Source of the DNA: Ailanthus altissimus
Lineage: Eukaryota > Streptophyta > Magnoliopsida > Sapindales > Simaroubaceae
Assembly: GCA_946807835.1 (NCBI GenBank)
Contig: OX327683.1
Location: forward strand, 3,415,001-3,479,000
Direction of reading: 5' to 3'
Length of the DNA stretch: 64,000 nt
Of the stretch, positions 35,001-48,730 are shown piece after piece; position 1 is the first letter of the stretch; every line of letters starts with the position of its first letter. The notes below the pieces were generated by a model. The model saw only the letters and a list, made by a program, of their open reading frames with translations. It was not told where the DNA came from and searched no databases. A program made the translations under genes and the position numbers.

Positions 35001-37767
35001 AAATGAGTACGAACTCTGCTCATTCATCAGTGATATGCAGCAAAAAGGATTTGCAAAAAATGCAGGTCATTGTTTATTCTTCTTAGAAACCATTCTGGTA
35101 CCTCCGACAAAATTCCGCCTCCCATCTAAAGGGGGTGATTCTGTAAGTTCCATTTTTCTTGTGAGAAAGTTCCTCTCTACTGAAGTTAGATGAAAATCAC
35201 TTGGGGTGTACTGGCTAATAATACAAATCTGTATCTTGATACTCGGTGTTTCTCTTTTTCTCCCTTTTTTATGCTCTCTATTTATAGATCAAATCAGTGT
35301 AAGTAGTCTTATGACAATCTAGCATGGTGTTTAGTTACATAGCATCATGATCCCACACAGATGTTTCTTGTAGATTGTCATTTCTCATGAGCTAACAGAT
35401 GGGTATAGAAACTTGCAAGTATTTTTCTTTCAAGGTAGGACATGTTTTAAACATTAATCAACATCATTTAGGTGTAAAAGTAATATGTAAGAAAGTACCA
35501 TGACTTAAGCAATATTCTTGCATGTTAGTAATTGCTGTGTCCTACATCAGGCAGACCTGTGATTATGTGTTCTGTGAAAGGAAAACTGACAGCAGAGTGA
35601 ACTTTGGTGGAATGTTAGGAACAAAGGGGTGTTTCTTGGAAGTATATAAACTATATATAGATGTGTAGTACCTCTAAAATATACATTTGAAAATCTATTA
35701 TGCTTTTAAGCAAGTATCCAGATCCCGTTGCCCCTTGTGCAAATAATCTTCATTAGATCTTAATAGCCACTGTCTGCACTTTAGTCAGTCTGTGCATCTT
35801 AATAATAGATTCACTCCCTTTTACTTTGGACGCAAGTGCTTTTTTCTAAATCTTACATGATGCATGGCAGAGTGTGCGACAAGCAACACATATTTGATAA
35901 ATCAAAAGTATAAAAGATGAGATTATCTTAACCCCTACTTGATGGCATTTCCTTTTTCTAAATTAACATCAATCTTTAAATCTTATCGGGACTTCTTTAC
36001 ACTTTTATATCTTCTATTGTTGCTGCTCAAGTTGGGTGGGGTGTCAGATAATCTTTAAGTTATATTTTACTATTGGGTTTTCTGTTTTTAAGATACTTCT
36101 TAAATAGCGTTTTTGCTTGTGCGATTTACTTTTCTTGTAGGTCATGGAGCATCCTCAAACTGTTTTGCTTAGTAAGGTGCTGCAGTGCAATATATATTTG
36201 GCAAATGCATATGATAACAAGTCAGAGCATGCAAAGACAATTGTTGCTCGGTGGATGGAACTTCAGCAATCCATAAATGTGTTTTTTGATGGCAAAAATG
36301 CTACAGGTGAGTAATTTTATCATATTGGTTTGAATATTGGCCAATTGCTTGTTGTCTGGACCTTTAAAGATGTTGGCACTAATGTTAGGTGAGGTTGGGC
36401 TACGCAAAGATGAAAAATAGATTAGATTGAGCCATACAAGTGGTTTTATTATTTTATGGTTTTGTGGATCAAACGTGCTAGGCTACATCTTGAGTGATAC
36501 ATGATGTTTAAGTACTTTTGATTTCTTTTGGTCATAAGTAATTAGATTCCCCATTTTTTATTGAAATAAAAAAAGCAAGCTTTGGGTGCTAAATTACTTT
36601 CACATTACTGTTGTTATAAACATCATGTCAACCTCTCCTTTCAATAGTTATGTTGGAAAAAGTTAATAAAAGAAAATAGATGGGCAAAGTACTGTCTCCA
36701 TCATCCTTGCTAAACCTTAAGAAATCTTATCATTCTCTTAATCATCCATTATTTTTCCAAAGGATACACTATCTAGTTAAACCCTTCTATTAATAAATGT
36801 TGGAGCAGAGAACTACCATGAATTAGGTTCCTTTAACGGTTTTCTTTTCATCTTGGACTTTGCAATTGGAAAGCCCCCAACTCCTTTTTTGGAGAAAATA
36901 CACCAAATATCAGTGTTCGTACCCATTTTTTGATTGTTGCTTGTGATTTCATCTATTCAAAACCTTGTGTACTGAAAGATTGAAATGGCATGATACCATA
37001 TGGGAATCAAGATATTTGTTTGGCAACGTAATTATTTATCTAGGTTTTATTATTATTCCATGGCACTTGGGGCACAAGATCTATCATTAAGAAATTGGTT
37101 GAAGGAAATCTCTTTAATGGTATAGTTGCATTTGCCAGCAACTATGCTGATAAGTTATTTTGGTTTGGTTTCACTAATTAAACAACCTTAATCCCTTAGC
37201 TATATGTGGGCCAAGAGTGGAGTCATTTGGACATTGTGTGATGATGTATAACCTCATGTAGGCCCTTACTGTTATATTCGAGCTATACTGAATAATTTAG
37301 TGAATGTCCCTTGTTTATGAAATTAACAGAGTTAGATATTTTCCGCACCAGTTAACCAGTGGCTTCCCTTAATGGCAGGTCCAGGTCAAAGAGATTTGGC
37401 TTCAGGAATATGTCAGTTGCTAGAGAAAAAGGAAGGACTGTTCCGCCAGAAATTAATGGGAAAGAGAGTTAATTATGCATGCCGATCTGTCATTTCACCC
37501 GATCCTTATTTAGCTGTGAATGAGATTGGCATTCCTCCGTATTTTGCACTAAGGCTAACCTATCCTGAGGTAAGGGGAGTCTGTGCTTCTTAATTACACA
37601 ATACACTTTGTGTTATTTCTCTATATTCTTGCGATGTGGTTAACATATTTGTGGAGAGGACTGATGTATCTTCTAACTCAACATCATGTTTTATTTCATC
37701 TACAAGTTGGCATTATTGATGCTTACTAGAGATGTGCAGGATTTACACAAATTTAACTATGTTTGGA

Positions 37768-37810
<43 letters not shown>

Positions 37811-40800
37811 CAGTAACTTTTTGTGGATTGTAATTTAGGAAGTGCATGTTTGTATATGGGCTTGCATAATGTTCTGATATTTACCAATCTCATCTTGTAG
37901 CCTTTTTAATGAGTGAAATGAATATCAATACTTAGATTTCTGACTTTTTCTTGTTTTTTTGTTGCTCTTCAATTTGTATTCCTGCAGAGAGTGACTTCCT
38001 GGAATGTCACAAAGTTGAGGGATTCAATCATTAATGGTCCTGAAATTCATCCTGGAGCTACGCACTATCTTGATAGGTTGTCCACTGTGAGGCTGCCACC
38101 TAGCAGAAAAATGCGTATTTCCATTTCAAGAAAGCTTCCTTCATCAAGAGGCGCTATCATGCAACCTGGAATGGATTCTGATTATGAATTTGAAGGCAAG
38201 ACGGTATATCGGCACTTACAAGATGGAGATGTTGTGCTTGTCAATCGTCAGGTATATCAAAATTTAACTGTCAATATCTTAATTTGTATACGTGTTTGGA
38301 TTTGATATATTCAAGTTTGGGCTTCGTGAATCTAGATGTAGGAATATCTGAGAGTTATCAAGCACTCAAGGGAGATCTTGTTTTCAAATCCTAAAAGCCT
38401 TCCTTTGTTACTTAAACTATAATTGCATAGTGCACAAAATTTAACTGACAATATTGTAATTTGTATGCATGTTTTGATATGATGTATTCAAGTGCTGCAC
38501 TTCGTGACTGGAGATTATAAGAGTATCAGAGTGAGTTATCAAGCACTGAATGGAGATCTTGTTTTCAAACCCTATCTGCCTTCCTTATGTTACTTAAACT
38601 ATAATTGCATATTTATTTGTTCTGAAGAACAATTCTATTTTTATGTTTTGGACCAACATAATAAGTGTATTATTTAAAATTCTGCCATGCACGTGAGTGA
38701 GCATGCCAGAATTTTAAATACTTCTTTTGGGTTTGTTCCTATTGCTTAAGCTTTGGGATCAGTGGTTATTGAATGGGAAAATGAAAGCACAATACTGTTT
38801 TATAGTTACCTGCATATTTATTGGATTTTGGGACTTGACATTTGAATAAGATATATGTCTCCCTTTCTTTATTTTTGCTATGATTTAATATAAACTGTTT
38901 GCTTGCAGCCTACACTTCACAAACCCAGTATAATGGCACATGTAGTTCGTGTGCTAAAAGGGGAAAAGACACTTCGCATGCACTATGCAAATTGCAGGTT
39001 TGATTGTTGTACGTACACTTGATGACTAGCTTTGCAACCATATCGTCTTACTAATCTAATAATTGTTTTAATTTCAGCACTTATAATGCTGATTTCGATG
39101 GTGATGAAATGAATGTTCATTTTCCACAAGATGAAATTTCTCGTGCTGAAGCTTATAACATTGTTAATGCAAATAATCAGTATGTGAGACCTTCCAATGG
39201 TGATCCACTTAGAGCCTTAATTCAGGTTTGGTACATCATATATACTATACCCATTATCATTATTTACTCCCTTGTTCTGCATGATATGATTATAATGATG
39301 AGCATTATTTTATTATTATTTCTTTTAATTTTACAGGATCATATTGTAAGTGCAGCACTTCTTACAAAAAAGGATACTTTCTTAAGCCGTGATGAGTTTT
39401 ATCAGCTTGTATATGGTTCTGGTGTTTCCAGCAGTGGGCTGGGTTCTTTCAATGGAAAACGTGGCCAGAAAGTTCTGATATCAAGTTCAGAACAAGAGGT
39501 GTTGCCGATTTTGCCTACAATATGGAAGCCAGAGCCTCTTTGGACAGGAAAGCAGGTTAGTGTTTGATAAACTGTTGAAAATGAGGCAAAAGTTGAAAAT
39601 ATTTACCATTGCTTTCCAGTCTGTCTTAGCATATATGTGTGATGTTTCTGGAGCAGACATTAAACTTGTGGTTATAATTGGTTTATTGTTTCTAAAATGG
39701 CAGAATTTGGCGTGTTTCTATATAGGCTAGTACTTGATATAGTCTGCAAGTAAATTATTATATTCTTCCGTACCATTTGTATACACAGGACAAATTCCTG
39801 AAGCTCCGAAAGTCTCCTGAATGTTTCTTTTTAGTTGCATGGTTTTTAATTATCATTATTTAGTAATATATTATTGATAACTTTATTATTTACACGTTCT
39901 CATTTAGTTTTCCTTTTTAGGTCATTACTGCTGTGCTAAATCATATTACAAAGGGGTGCCCACCATTTACTGTTGAAAGAGTTGGAAAAATTGCACAAGA
40001 TTTTTTTATGACTAGGTGTAATACAGATAAACAGGGTGATCAAAAGAAGAATGATAAAGGCAAATTGAGCAAAACAAATAAGATGCACAAAGATAAACCA
40101 AGTAAAGAAAAAGAGGCGGTTCAAGATAGACCTAGTGGAGAAAGGGGAGCTGAAAATAATAAATTGAAGCAAAAGGAGCTTACTGAAGAAAAGCTGTTAA
40201 TCTACAAAAATGATTTGGTTCGTGGTGTGATCGACAAGGCTCAGTTTGCTGACTATGGTTTAGTTCATACAGTTCAGGAGCTTTATGGCTCAAATACAGC
40301 AGGCACTTTGCTGTCTGCATTGAGCCGTTTATTCACTGTTTTTTTGCAGGTTAGCTGGCTTCAAATGTACTTGCTTTCTATGATTAATTTTGTAAAGTTG
40401 CCATATTCATTGTCAAACTTGCAATTAATTCTCATGATTCAGATGCATGGCTTCACATGTGGCGTGGATGATCTTTTGATAGTCAAAGAGAAAGACAAAG
40501 CAAGGAAGATTCACCTTGAAAGTAGTGAAAAGATTGGCAAAAAAATTCATCTGGAAGCTCTAGAGCTTGAAGATGGTGCTGAGATAGGTATGATATTCTT
40601 CTAGAATGGTTGATACATAAATTGCTTGTAGCATAAGATTAAATGTTACCTTGTATCGTTCTTTTTGAGGATTCCAAGCAAAGAGGTCAGTGTTTTGGAG
40701 TGTTTGAATCATTTTTTCACAAATATGAGTTTGGTGTGTATGTGTGTGTATATATATAAATATCTATATGTAATGATTATGATGATGATCTTGGATGTTC

Positions 40801-43800
40801 TTGAGCCTACTTGCTATTAACCTAGCATAATGGTTTAGGGACGTGCATGTAGAAATAATAAATGTAGGCAAGTTTAGCCATCTTGATTAGCATAGTTGGA
40901 CCACTTCTGTTGATTCTTAAACGTTTAGACAACCTTGTTGTTTCTTAAATGTTTAGATAACTTCTTGTTTCCTGCATACTTTTGGTAAATGCATCTTCAC
41001 TGGAGTTCTCTATATAATGTTGAATATTTGACTTTTGATATAATTGCATATGATTTTTTCTAATATTTTGAGCCAGTTGCTAGTTAACCAAGTGTTTTTC
41101 TTTTAAATATTATGTAAATTCATACCAAACCTCCCTCTAATCCTTGATGTGAGGGGGAACTGAACCTAGATTCTCTTGCAGCATCTAAACCAACTAGTAC
41201 CAAATTTTTTTTCTCATAAACATAAAGCAGTATCAGTGCAAGAACAGATGATCCAGACTGTTCAAATTCCTTCTAGACACGATTTGGACAAGAGGATAAA
41301 TATATATGGGATATGTCTTTGAAGAACATCACCTGCTTTAGTTCTACTTTGAGATGTAGCCCGGTCATATTGAATTCTGCACGGAACATATACTTTCCAA
41401 ATCATCTCGATTGACTGGTTGTAAGAATCATCAATAATTAGCACTTAAAAAATAAGTCTTGCAAGAGAAAGTGCCAGATGGATGAGGTCTTCAAAATCGT
41501 TTGTTCTCTCTTAGTACAAAGGGCCTTATTGTTGTTCCTTTTCAGAGATACATATCTCAATTTGGCAGTTGCGGCAGATTTTGCATTTAGCTGGTTCTTT
41601 GTGCACTTGTCATTCTTATTCTCTAGTCATTTAATACAACTTCTAATGGATTTCCACTATCTTGATCTATTTTGGTTTGCAGACCCTATAAAACTGAAAT
41701 CGGAAATAGAGAAGACTATACGTGGTGGTGGAGATGCCGCATTGGCATACTTTGATATGAAGATGACAAGCGAACTTAATAAGCACACAAGCACCTCTGT
41801 TATCAATGAATTGTTGTCTGAGGGACTACTGAAACCTACTGGAAAGAACTGCATCTCTCTCATGACAACATCTGGGGCTAAAGGTAGTAAGGTAAGCTTT
41901 TGCACTCTCATTCTGCTTCTGGTATTACAATATTAATATGTTTTTTAGTGATAGAAACTTCTACTTATGCAAACATTGCATGTTCTGTGCTTATGATTGG
42001 GCTTGTGAAGGAGCTCCACGTAGGTATTACTTTTCTTTGAATTCTGTGTTACAAAACAGGAGAATTGTCATAATTATAAATTGTTTGCCCAATGTATATT
42101 TTGTTTGTTGTCATCTCTGAGCTCAGTGCTTCTTGCTGAATTTCTTCATTCTCAGAAAAGAAACTGTATAAACTTTTGTAAAGAGAAAAATCAAAAAGTT
42201 TTACATGGAAGGGAACAAGCAGCCCACACTGAGAAGGGTATGCTATGAGCAAAATGGTCAACAGATTTCTAACTAAAAGCTTAGATCCCCCAGTAAACCC
42301 CAAAAGAAAACCTTATGTATAAATACAGAATTATATGTAACATCTCGTGCCTAGTGGGTTGCATAGTCACCTCTTTGTAAATCATTATCTCAATAAAATT
42401 GTCACGTTAATAATCATTAAAAGAAAAGTAGTAGATGAAGAAAATTGAAATGGTTGAGTTTCCTCTTGAATTGTATACGCCTTTTCTTTTCAGTTGGTGA
42501 AAGGATGGGGGTTTTATTCTATTTCCTTTTCAAGGAATGTTGATCTTTGGTTTCCTGGGTGATCTTTGGGATACTATTTGGAAATCCATCTGTCCTGTTT
42601 AAGTTCATGGACAAGTAGTTTTACTGCGTATTCTTAGTGGCCTATGATAGTACATCTAAACTTTTTTCTTTTTAATGTGAATTAAGAAACCAATTTTATC
42701 AATAGTGAAAATTAATTAGCATAGGCAGTGTATCTGTAATTCACCAAACATTACCATAACATTACAAAGGAAAAAACATAACAAGAAGCAAGTCAACTTA
42801 CAAAATAGTAGCATTCCAATATCTGATAAAAGAATAAAAATAAGTGTCCTGAAATTCATTTAATTTTTTTTTATTACATTAGATATAAACCAAACCCTTT
42901 CCCTCCCTGGTGAGTGGGTCTTAAACCCTAGACCTCTTGTAAATTGAAAAGGTTTTACTAGATGAACCGACACCCACAAAGTATCTTGAAATTGGTTTAC
43001 TAAACTTTGGTGGAAGAGTTTGAAAGTTGCCTTCATGTTTACCAAATTTAGTTATCTGGTCTTATCTATAACAATTTATTCCTTAGCAGCTGATCAGATA
43101 CGCAACATTAACTCATATGCATCTTATTGATGTTCTCATGATAATTATGATGATGCAAGTTTATATTGGAAAACATTCTCATTTATGGATTTGTTGCCAT
43201 TGTTTAACCAAAAAAGGCTGCTAGTATTTCTACCCAGGTAAATTTGTACAGTATATAAATCACGTAGAAGTTACCATGTGCTACAAATCATGTTAGCCTT
43301 CCAAATCATATTTCTGTTTCAAACAAAGGAATCAAGGAATCATTCACCAACCAACTGGAAAAAGATTTACAAAGAAAAAACACCTCAGTTTTCCCTATTC
43401 CACAACCTTATGTTGGTTTGATGTTCGGAGTGCTAGTCCGTGGGCGAGGGTTGTAGTGGTAAACTGTGGAGAGGGGGAAGATAGGTGAGCAGCTCCTTAA
43501 TAAAATCAGCCATTCATAAGTATTGAGGAGTTCTTGAAATGGATTTCATAATTATACTATGCAGGTTGCCTCCTGGGTGGGAATTTTAGAAATTTTCTTT
43601 ATTTTTTTGTTTTTGGTATTGCATGGTATGTGGAATAGCAAATAAAAGTTGGATTGACTGATCAGTTTCTTTTTAATAGGATGCAATAGGTTCTAGTTCT
43701 ATGAATATAAGTTGGTATTTGACTTTCGTGTTTATGTCAAATGAACTTTTAGTGTACTTGTTCAGTATTATGATAAGGAAAAAATGAGTACCGATGTCTT

Positions 43801-46800
43801 TTTGAAGTTACCATGCATCATAGAGTTTCATGGAAAATAGCTTTTATCAAGTGAGATTTTCAAACTTAGTTTCTGTTATTGTAGATCAGATCTATTCTGC
43901 TTTTCAAAGGTGGCTGTGAGCTACTTGAACTGACTTGTAGTTTTCATGTAAAACCAGTTGAAACCTGAAAAGATGTATTATCTTACCTTTTTCTTTCCCT
44001 TTCTTTTTGATTCTTCTTCATATTTGTATGATGTCCTCTAGAATAAAGCACTCATCAGTTACATAATGCTTTGATCAGGTTAATTTCCAGCAAATATCTT
44101 CTCATTTGGGTCAACAAGAACTGGAAGGCAAACGAGTGCCTAGGATGGTTTCTGGAAAGACATTGCCTTGCTTTCATCCATGGGATTGGGTACCTCGTGC
44201 TGGGGGCTTTATTATTGATCGCTTCCTCACTGGTCTTCGCCCTCAAGAATATTACTTCCATTGCATGGCTGGTCGTGAAGGGTAAATTAAACTTCATTTC
44301 TACCTTGTTTTAACTCACTTCTTTGGGGATTGATGTCTGTTGGTTGAAGCTATATGTTGAATTTATATTTATGGTGCATTCACCAATAGTATTTTAGGTC
44401 TGCGTATCTCATGTCAAATAAAACATCTCATGTCAAATAAAACATTCTGTTGAAGTAAAAATTTTGTACAAGTATACTTTTCACATGCTGTTGATACTTT
44501 TTCCTTTTTAAAAATGATGTTTCAATGTTTATAGGCTTGTTGACACGGCAGTGAAAACATCTCGCAGTGGATACCTTCAAAGATGCCTAATAAAAAATCT
44601 TGAGTGCCTGAAAATCTGTTATGATTATAGTGTCCGTGATGCTGATGGTTCCATTGTTCAATTTTGTTATGGAGAAGATGGTGTGGATGTTCATCAAACA
44701 AGCTTTATCTCAAAATTTGAAGCACTGGCAGCAGTGAGAAATCTTCCTGATTTTTGAGTTAGTATTTAGGGAAAAAAAAACCTAGTTTTAATCATCTCTC
44801 TCTTTCTTACTCCCTTTTGCAGAATCAAGATATGATATATAAAAAATGCGGTGATCAGCTTGATGCATCTAATGGTTATATTACGGAGTTGCCGGATGAT
44901 CTAAAGGACAAAGCTGAGAAGTTCACTGATAAATTCTTCTCAAATGAGCCGATTTCTCATAATTTGGTGAAACAAGACTTCTTGAAATTAGTGAAGCACA
45001 AGTTTTTCCTCAGTCTTGCTCAGCCAGGAGAGCCAGTTGGTTTGCTTGCTGCTCAGTCTGTAGGAGAACCATCAACACAGATGACGTGAGATGTCCCCTT
45101 TTTGCTTTTGTATTTCCTTTGATGGATGGTGCTGATATCTATTATATATCTGCTCATTAAAAATTGTTGGTGCATTTGCAACTTCAAAATCTTGATTGAC
45201 GGTAGTAAGGTGATGTTTATTAAATGCTAAGATATTTTTTAGACCTTAAGATGATTATTGTTCTTCACCAGTTCATGGTGAAATCAATCTCTGTCCACCC
45301 TGCCTCACATCTGCTCTTTTTATTTTTTATTTTTTTTCTTTTCTGAATTTCAAGTTTATCAAAATTTACTCTCACTTTTTCAATTACTTGATGGGGCCAT
45401 AACTTTTCTTTTTTTGATGGTTTTTAAGATAAAGCTAGATCTTTCTTCTCTCTCTATCTGTGTCTGTGAATATGAGATTTCAGATCTTGATTTCCTATTG
45501 AGTAGAATTTGTTTCATTTTGATGTTATTTAAATAGTTAGGATAATCTTTGTTTTGTCTAGGAGCTTTTCATAGAACCATTGGCTTTATTCAATTTTCAG
45601 ATGGTGGTTGCTATGTCGATATAATTTATCGAGTTATAACCATTAACGTATATGGATTTACCAACATTCTTCCTTTTTGGTTTTGAATAGAGAATAACTC
45701 GAGCTTTTACTTTACCATCCAGTGTGCTTATTCTGTCTTATACCATCAATCACTATATGCACTTGAAATTGACTTCAAAATCACTCGAGTTAGAACTTGA
45801 TTTTAAGGTTAGGGGCTTAAGCTTATAAAGGTCAAGGGCAGTTGAGGATCAGAGCCAGATGGGCGTGATCTTGGCATTTCTAGTAAAGTCTGTGCACAAG
45901 CAGTCAAAAGATTTTATTTAGTGGCTGCTGTAATTGCTGTTTCTCTGGCTTTGCCTTTGTTCTTGTGGCATACTGGATTATGTAGGTCATGCTTTTTGGT
46001 CTTTTCTGTGTGAATAAGATTACATGTGCTTTTCTCACTTTTTTTGAACTTTCCATTGTTGAACTAGAAGCGAATAGGCCACAAGCATTGACGGGCCATC
46101 TAAGTTGGTTGACCTCAACAAATACTTAAAATTAACATATTTGTCTTCTGTGCATCATCATTATCTCTTTTACGCTTGTAAAATGAAAGTTATGTCATGA
46201 AATAGAAATATGTTTTACAAATGTTATCCTGTACTTTGGAACAGTTTAGTATGTTTGGGCACATGTTAAGTCTGTTTATATAGATTTGTTATTTACTTAT
46301 TTCTTGAACTTATTTTATTACTGCTATCATTTGTCAGATTGAATACTTTTCATCTTGCTGGGAGAGGTGAAATGAATGTCACCCTTGGAATTCCGCGACT
46401 GCAAGAAATCTTGACGATTGCTTCAAAGGATATTAAGACTCCAGTTATGACATGCCCCTTAAAAGTGGGGAAAACAAAGTGAGTTGCTTACCTAGTTTTC
46501 ATTCTGACACTCTAGACTCTTCTTCCTTGCTCTTTAAGTGACATCAGAGACAGTGTCTAGATTGGTAGAGCAGATCAGAATGTAATGCCAATGCCAAGTA
46601 TTATCACAAGTTCATATTAAGAGTTGTTGTACAGGAAGAAGATGAACTATGTTTCTAGAATTCGAGTTCTTTTTTTTTTCTTTCCTTCCTTTTTCTTTTG
46701 ACAGTCATTTTTTTACCAATTTTAGGCTTGCAATTTACTGTATCTTCTTTGTGCAGGGATAATGCAAAGCATATTGCTGACAAGTTAAAGAAAATTACAG

Positions 46801-48517
46801 TCGCAGATATAGTGGAGAGAATTGATGTAAAAGCCAGGGCATTTACTATCCATGATGGCCAGACGTGTACAGTTTATGTTCTTAAAATGAAGCTTCACAA
46901 ACCTAAAAACTATCCACAGTACACTGATATCACTGTGGAAGACTGGGAGGAAATTTTAGAGGTTGTATTTGTCAGGGAGTTGGAGGATGCCATACAGAAT
47001 CATTTGCTTCTGCTCTCCAAAATTAGTGGCATAAAGAATGTTGTGTCGGGGTCTCCATCAAAGCCTTCAAATGAGATGGATGAAGAAGTTTCTGACATTG
47101 GATCACAACACAGGGTAGACAATGATGATGATGTTGATGAAGAAGGTGGTGATGATGCTGAGGATCTTGGTATGGATGCGCAAAAGCAAAAACAGCGAGC
47201 AACAGATGAGAGGGACTATGAGGATGGTTCTGAAGAGGAACTGAATGAAGGGGTTCCATCCGCTGGATTCGGGAGTGATATTGATCAGGCTGAGAATGAA
47301 AGTGAAAATAGTGAGGCTGAAAAAGCAATTGAAAATGATCAGGCTGAAAACGAGACTGAAAATAGTAAGGATGAAGCCTCCGAAAATCTGAAAGCCCTCA
47401 TGCCAAATTCAAGTAAGAAAAAGACCAAATCAGAGAAAAAACGGACGAAAGTCAGAGCAAAATTAGTTAAAAAGGAAACTGATAGAGCAATCTATTCGGC
47501 AGCGAGGGGAATGCTCTTTGAGGCTCATTTCAAATTTATAAATGAACCTTATATATTGCTGGCTGAGGTACTCTCCCATCTTCATTTTCTCATCTTTATT
47601 ATAGTATTTTTCTTATTTCTATAGCAGACAAAATGCATTTTGGATAGCCAGAATCTCTTAATTGTTTTGTAGGCTACCGCTAACCTCTCTTATTCCTGCT
47701 TTTAGAAAAAGCAAACAGTTAATATGTTGATTGAAGTTGTTTCGAATAATTTCTTATGGAGTTTACATTAAACTCAATTTGAGATGTTGAATGACAATGT
47801 ATCATGTGGGCCCTCTTGCTCATCGGGCACTTGTGATTTAGCGTTTCAGATGTTTATAACTGTACGTTCTTCTGATCCTTCTCTCACAGGTGAATGTTAT
47901 TCTTGTTGTGTCATTTGCAGATTGCTGAGCATACAGCAAAGAAGGTTTACATCCAGAGCTCAGGGAAGATAGATCAGTGTCAAGTAACTAACTGCAAAGA
48001 AAGTCAAGTGATTTACCATGGCAAAGATCCCAATAAGAGGGAAGATATCAAGCCTGAAGAAAAAGAGAAAATCCAGGCACTGCATACAACAGGAGTTGAT
48101 TTCCATGCATTTTGGCGATTGCAAGATTTTCTCGATGTCAGGTACATATATTCAAATAATATTCAAGCCATGCTAGAAACATATGGTGTGGAAGCTGCCA
48201 GGGAAACTATCATTAGGGAAATAAAGCATGTTTTTGGTTCTTATGGGATATCTGTCAATATCCGACACTTAAATCTGATTGCTGACTTTATGACCCATGC
48301 GGGTGGCTATCGGCCAATGAGCCGACTTGGGGGCATAGCGGAATCCCTATCACCTTTTAGTAAAATGACTTTTGAGACAGCATCTAAGTTCATGGTTGAA
48401 GCAGCATCATATGGGGAGGTGGACAAGTTAGAAACTCCATCTGCTAGGATCTGTCTTGGGTTGCCAGTAAAGGTGGGTACTGGATCTTTTGACATAATGC
48501 AGAAACTCGATGCTTAA
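32007..48517 (+). CDS. NRPA1: NRPA1, RNA polymerase I largest subunit
   Basis: Catalytic subunit of nucleolar RNA polymerase I, which transcribes 45S pre-rRNA; it pairs with NRPA2 to form the active site. Twenty-one exons join in one frame of 5,175 nt, 1,724 residues, slightly longer than the ~1,670 usual in plants. Seen: clamp zinc site C64-x2-C67-x6-C74-x2-H77 with C104/C107 and C203/C206; '[16 protein letters not shown]' (~450-465); the Mg-binding loop [10 protein letters not shown] with D609, D611, D613; the bridge-helix region (~1029-1085, '[20 protein letters not shown]'); the trigger-loop region '[14 protein letters not shown]' and '[17 protein letters not shown]' (~1196-1225); a long acidic Pol I-specific insert (~1364-1490); and the conserved end '[12 protein letters not shown]'. 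No lesion was seen, so it is probably functional. ATG 32007 is the first in-frame start and matches the short family N-terminus. Confidence 0.95.
37770..37808. repeat. (AT)n microsatellite in NRPA1 intron 8
   Basis: Uninterrupted AT dinucleotides, about 19 units. Likely polymorphic. Confidence 0.9.
38258..38613 (+). repeat. Tandem ~177-bp duplication in NRPA1 intron 9
   Basis: Copy 1 about 38258-38431, copy 2 about 38437-38613. Shared blocks in order: 'aaaatttaactg-caatat', 'tattcaagt', 'gagttatcaagcactcaag' or '..tgaatg', 'gagatcttgttttcaaa-cc' and 'acttaaactataattgcata'. It starts 6 bases after the exon 9 donor, so the donor itself is not duplicated. Confidence 0.8.
38671..38720. repeat. 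20-bp-arm hairpin in NRPA1 intron 9
   Basis: Arms 38671-38690 and 38701-38720 pair at 19 of 20 positions around the 10-base loop 'acgtgagtga'. This is a compact inverted repeat, perhaps a tiny MITE relic or an RNA hairpin in the pre-mRNA. Confidence 0.85.
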
Positions 48518-48730
48518 AAGAAAAAAAGTTGGCATCGGGTTGATACCAACGGTTCCCTAATTTCAAATGTAAAAAATTTTGGTCTGTTAATCTATGCGCT
48601 GTAAAAGATTTTTCAAAGGAAATTACGAGTATAAGTTTTGAGTCTTTTTTTTTTTTTTTTGTAATACTTAATCTTATTAGCTGCACTAGCTTTTCAAGCT
48701 ATAGATTGATCAAATTAAGATGTAATTGAC
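48518..48730 (+). other. NRPA1 3' UTR
   Basis: Transcribed flank after the TAA at 48515-48517. About 110 bases of it ('ggttgataccaac', 'aatttcaaatgtaaaaa') recur after the NRPA1 fragment at 55215-55330, which supports its being part of the copied unit. No canonical AATAAA is obvious; the end is not fixed. Confidence 0.5.

Larger units (their letters stand above)
32007..48517 (+). other. NRPA1: NRPA1 exon map (21 exons)
   Basis: Exons read by eye from GT/AG borders and frame: 32007-32024, 32170-32339, 32936-33095, 33199-33519, 34596-34856, 34972-35142, 36141-36306, 37379-37569, 37988-38251, 38909-38997, 39078-39225, 39337-39555, 39921-40349, 40443-40587, 41683-41891, 44079-44281, 44535-44733, 44823-45085, 46338-46478, 46757-47567, 47921-48517. 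All phases agree. The longest introns are 41892-44078 (2.2 kb), 45086-46337 (1.25 kb), 33520-34595 and 36307-37378 (about 1.1 kb each). I see no separate gene inside these introns. Exon 20 carries the acidic insert. Confidence 0.88.

Noticed and set aside
41478..41936. 152-residue ORF
   Set aside because: Only its second half is NRPA1 exon 15 (41683-41891); the N-terminal part is intron read through in frame. The ORFs at 38492-38677, 34251-34463, 36073-36276 and 44071-44313 are also intronic or out-of-frame.
42880..42980. Possible SINE in NRPA1 intron 15 ('aaaccctagacctc')
   Set aside because: A phrase of this kind is common in plant repeats, but no Pol III A/B boxes or A-tail were seen.
47023..47328. 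101-residue minus-strand ORF, His/Pro/Gln-rich
   Set aside because: It is the antisense shadow of the acidic NRPA1 insert in exon 20.
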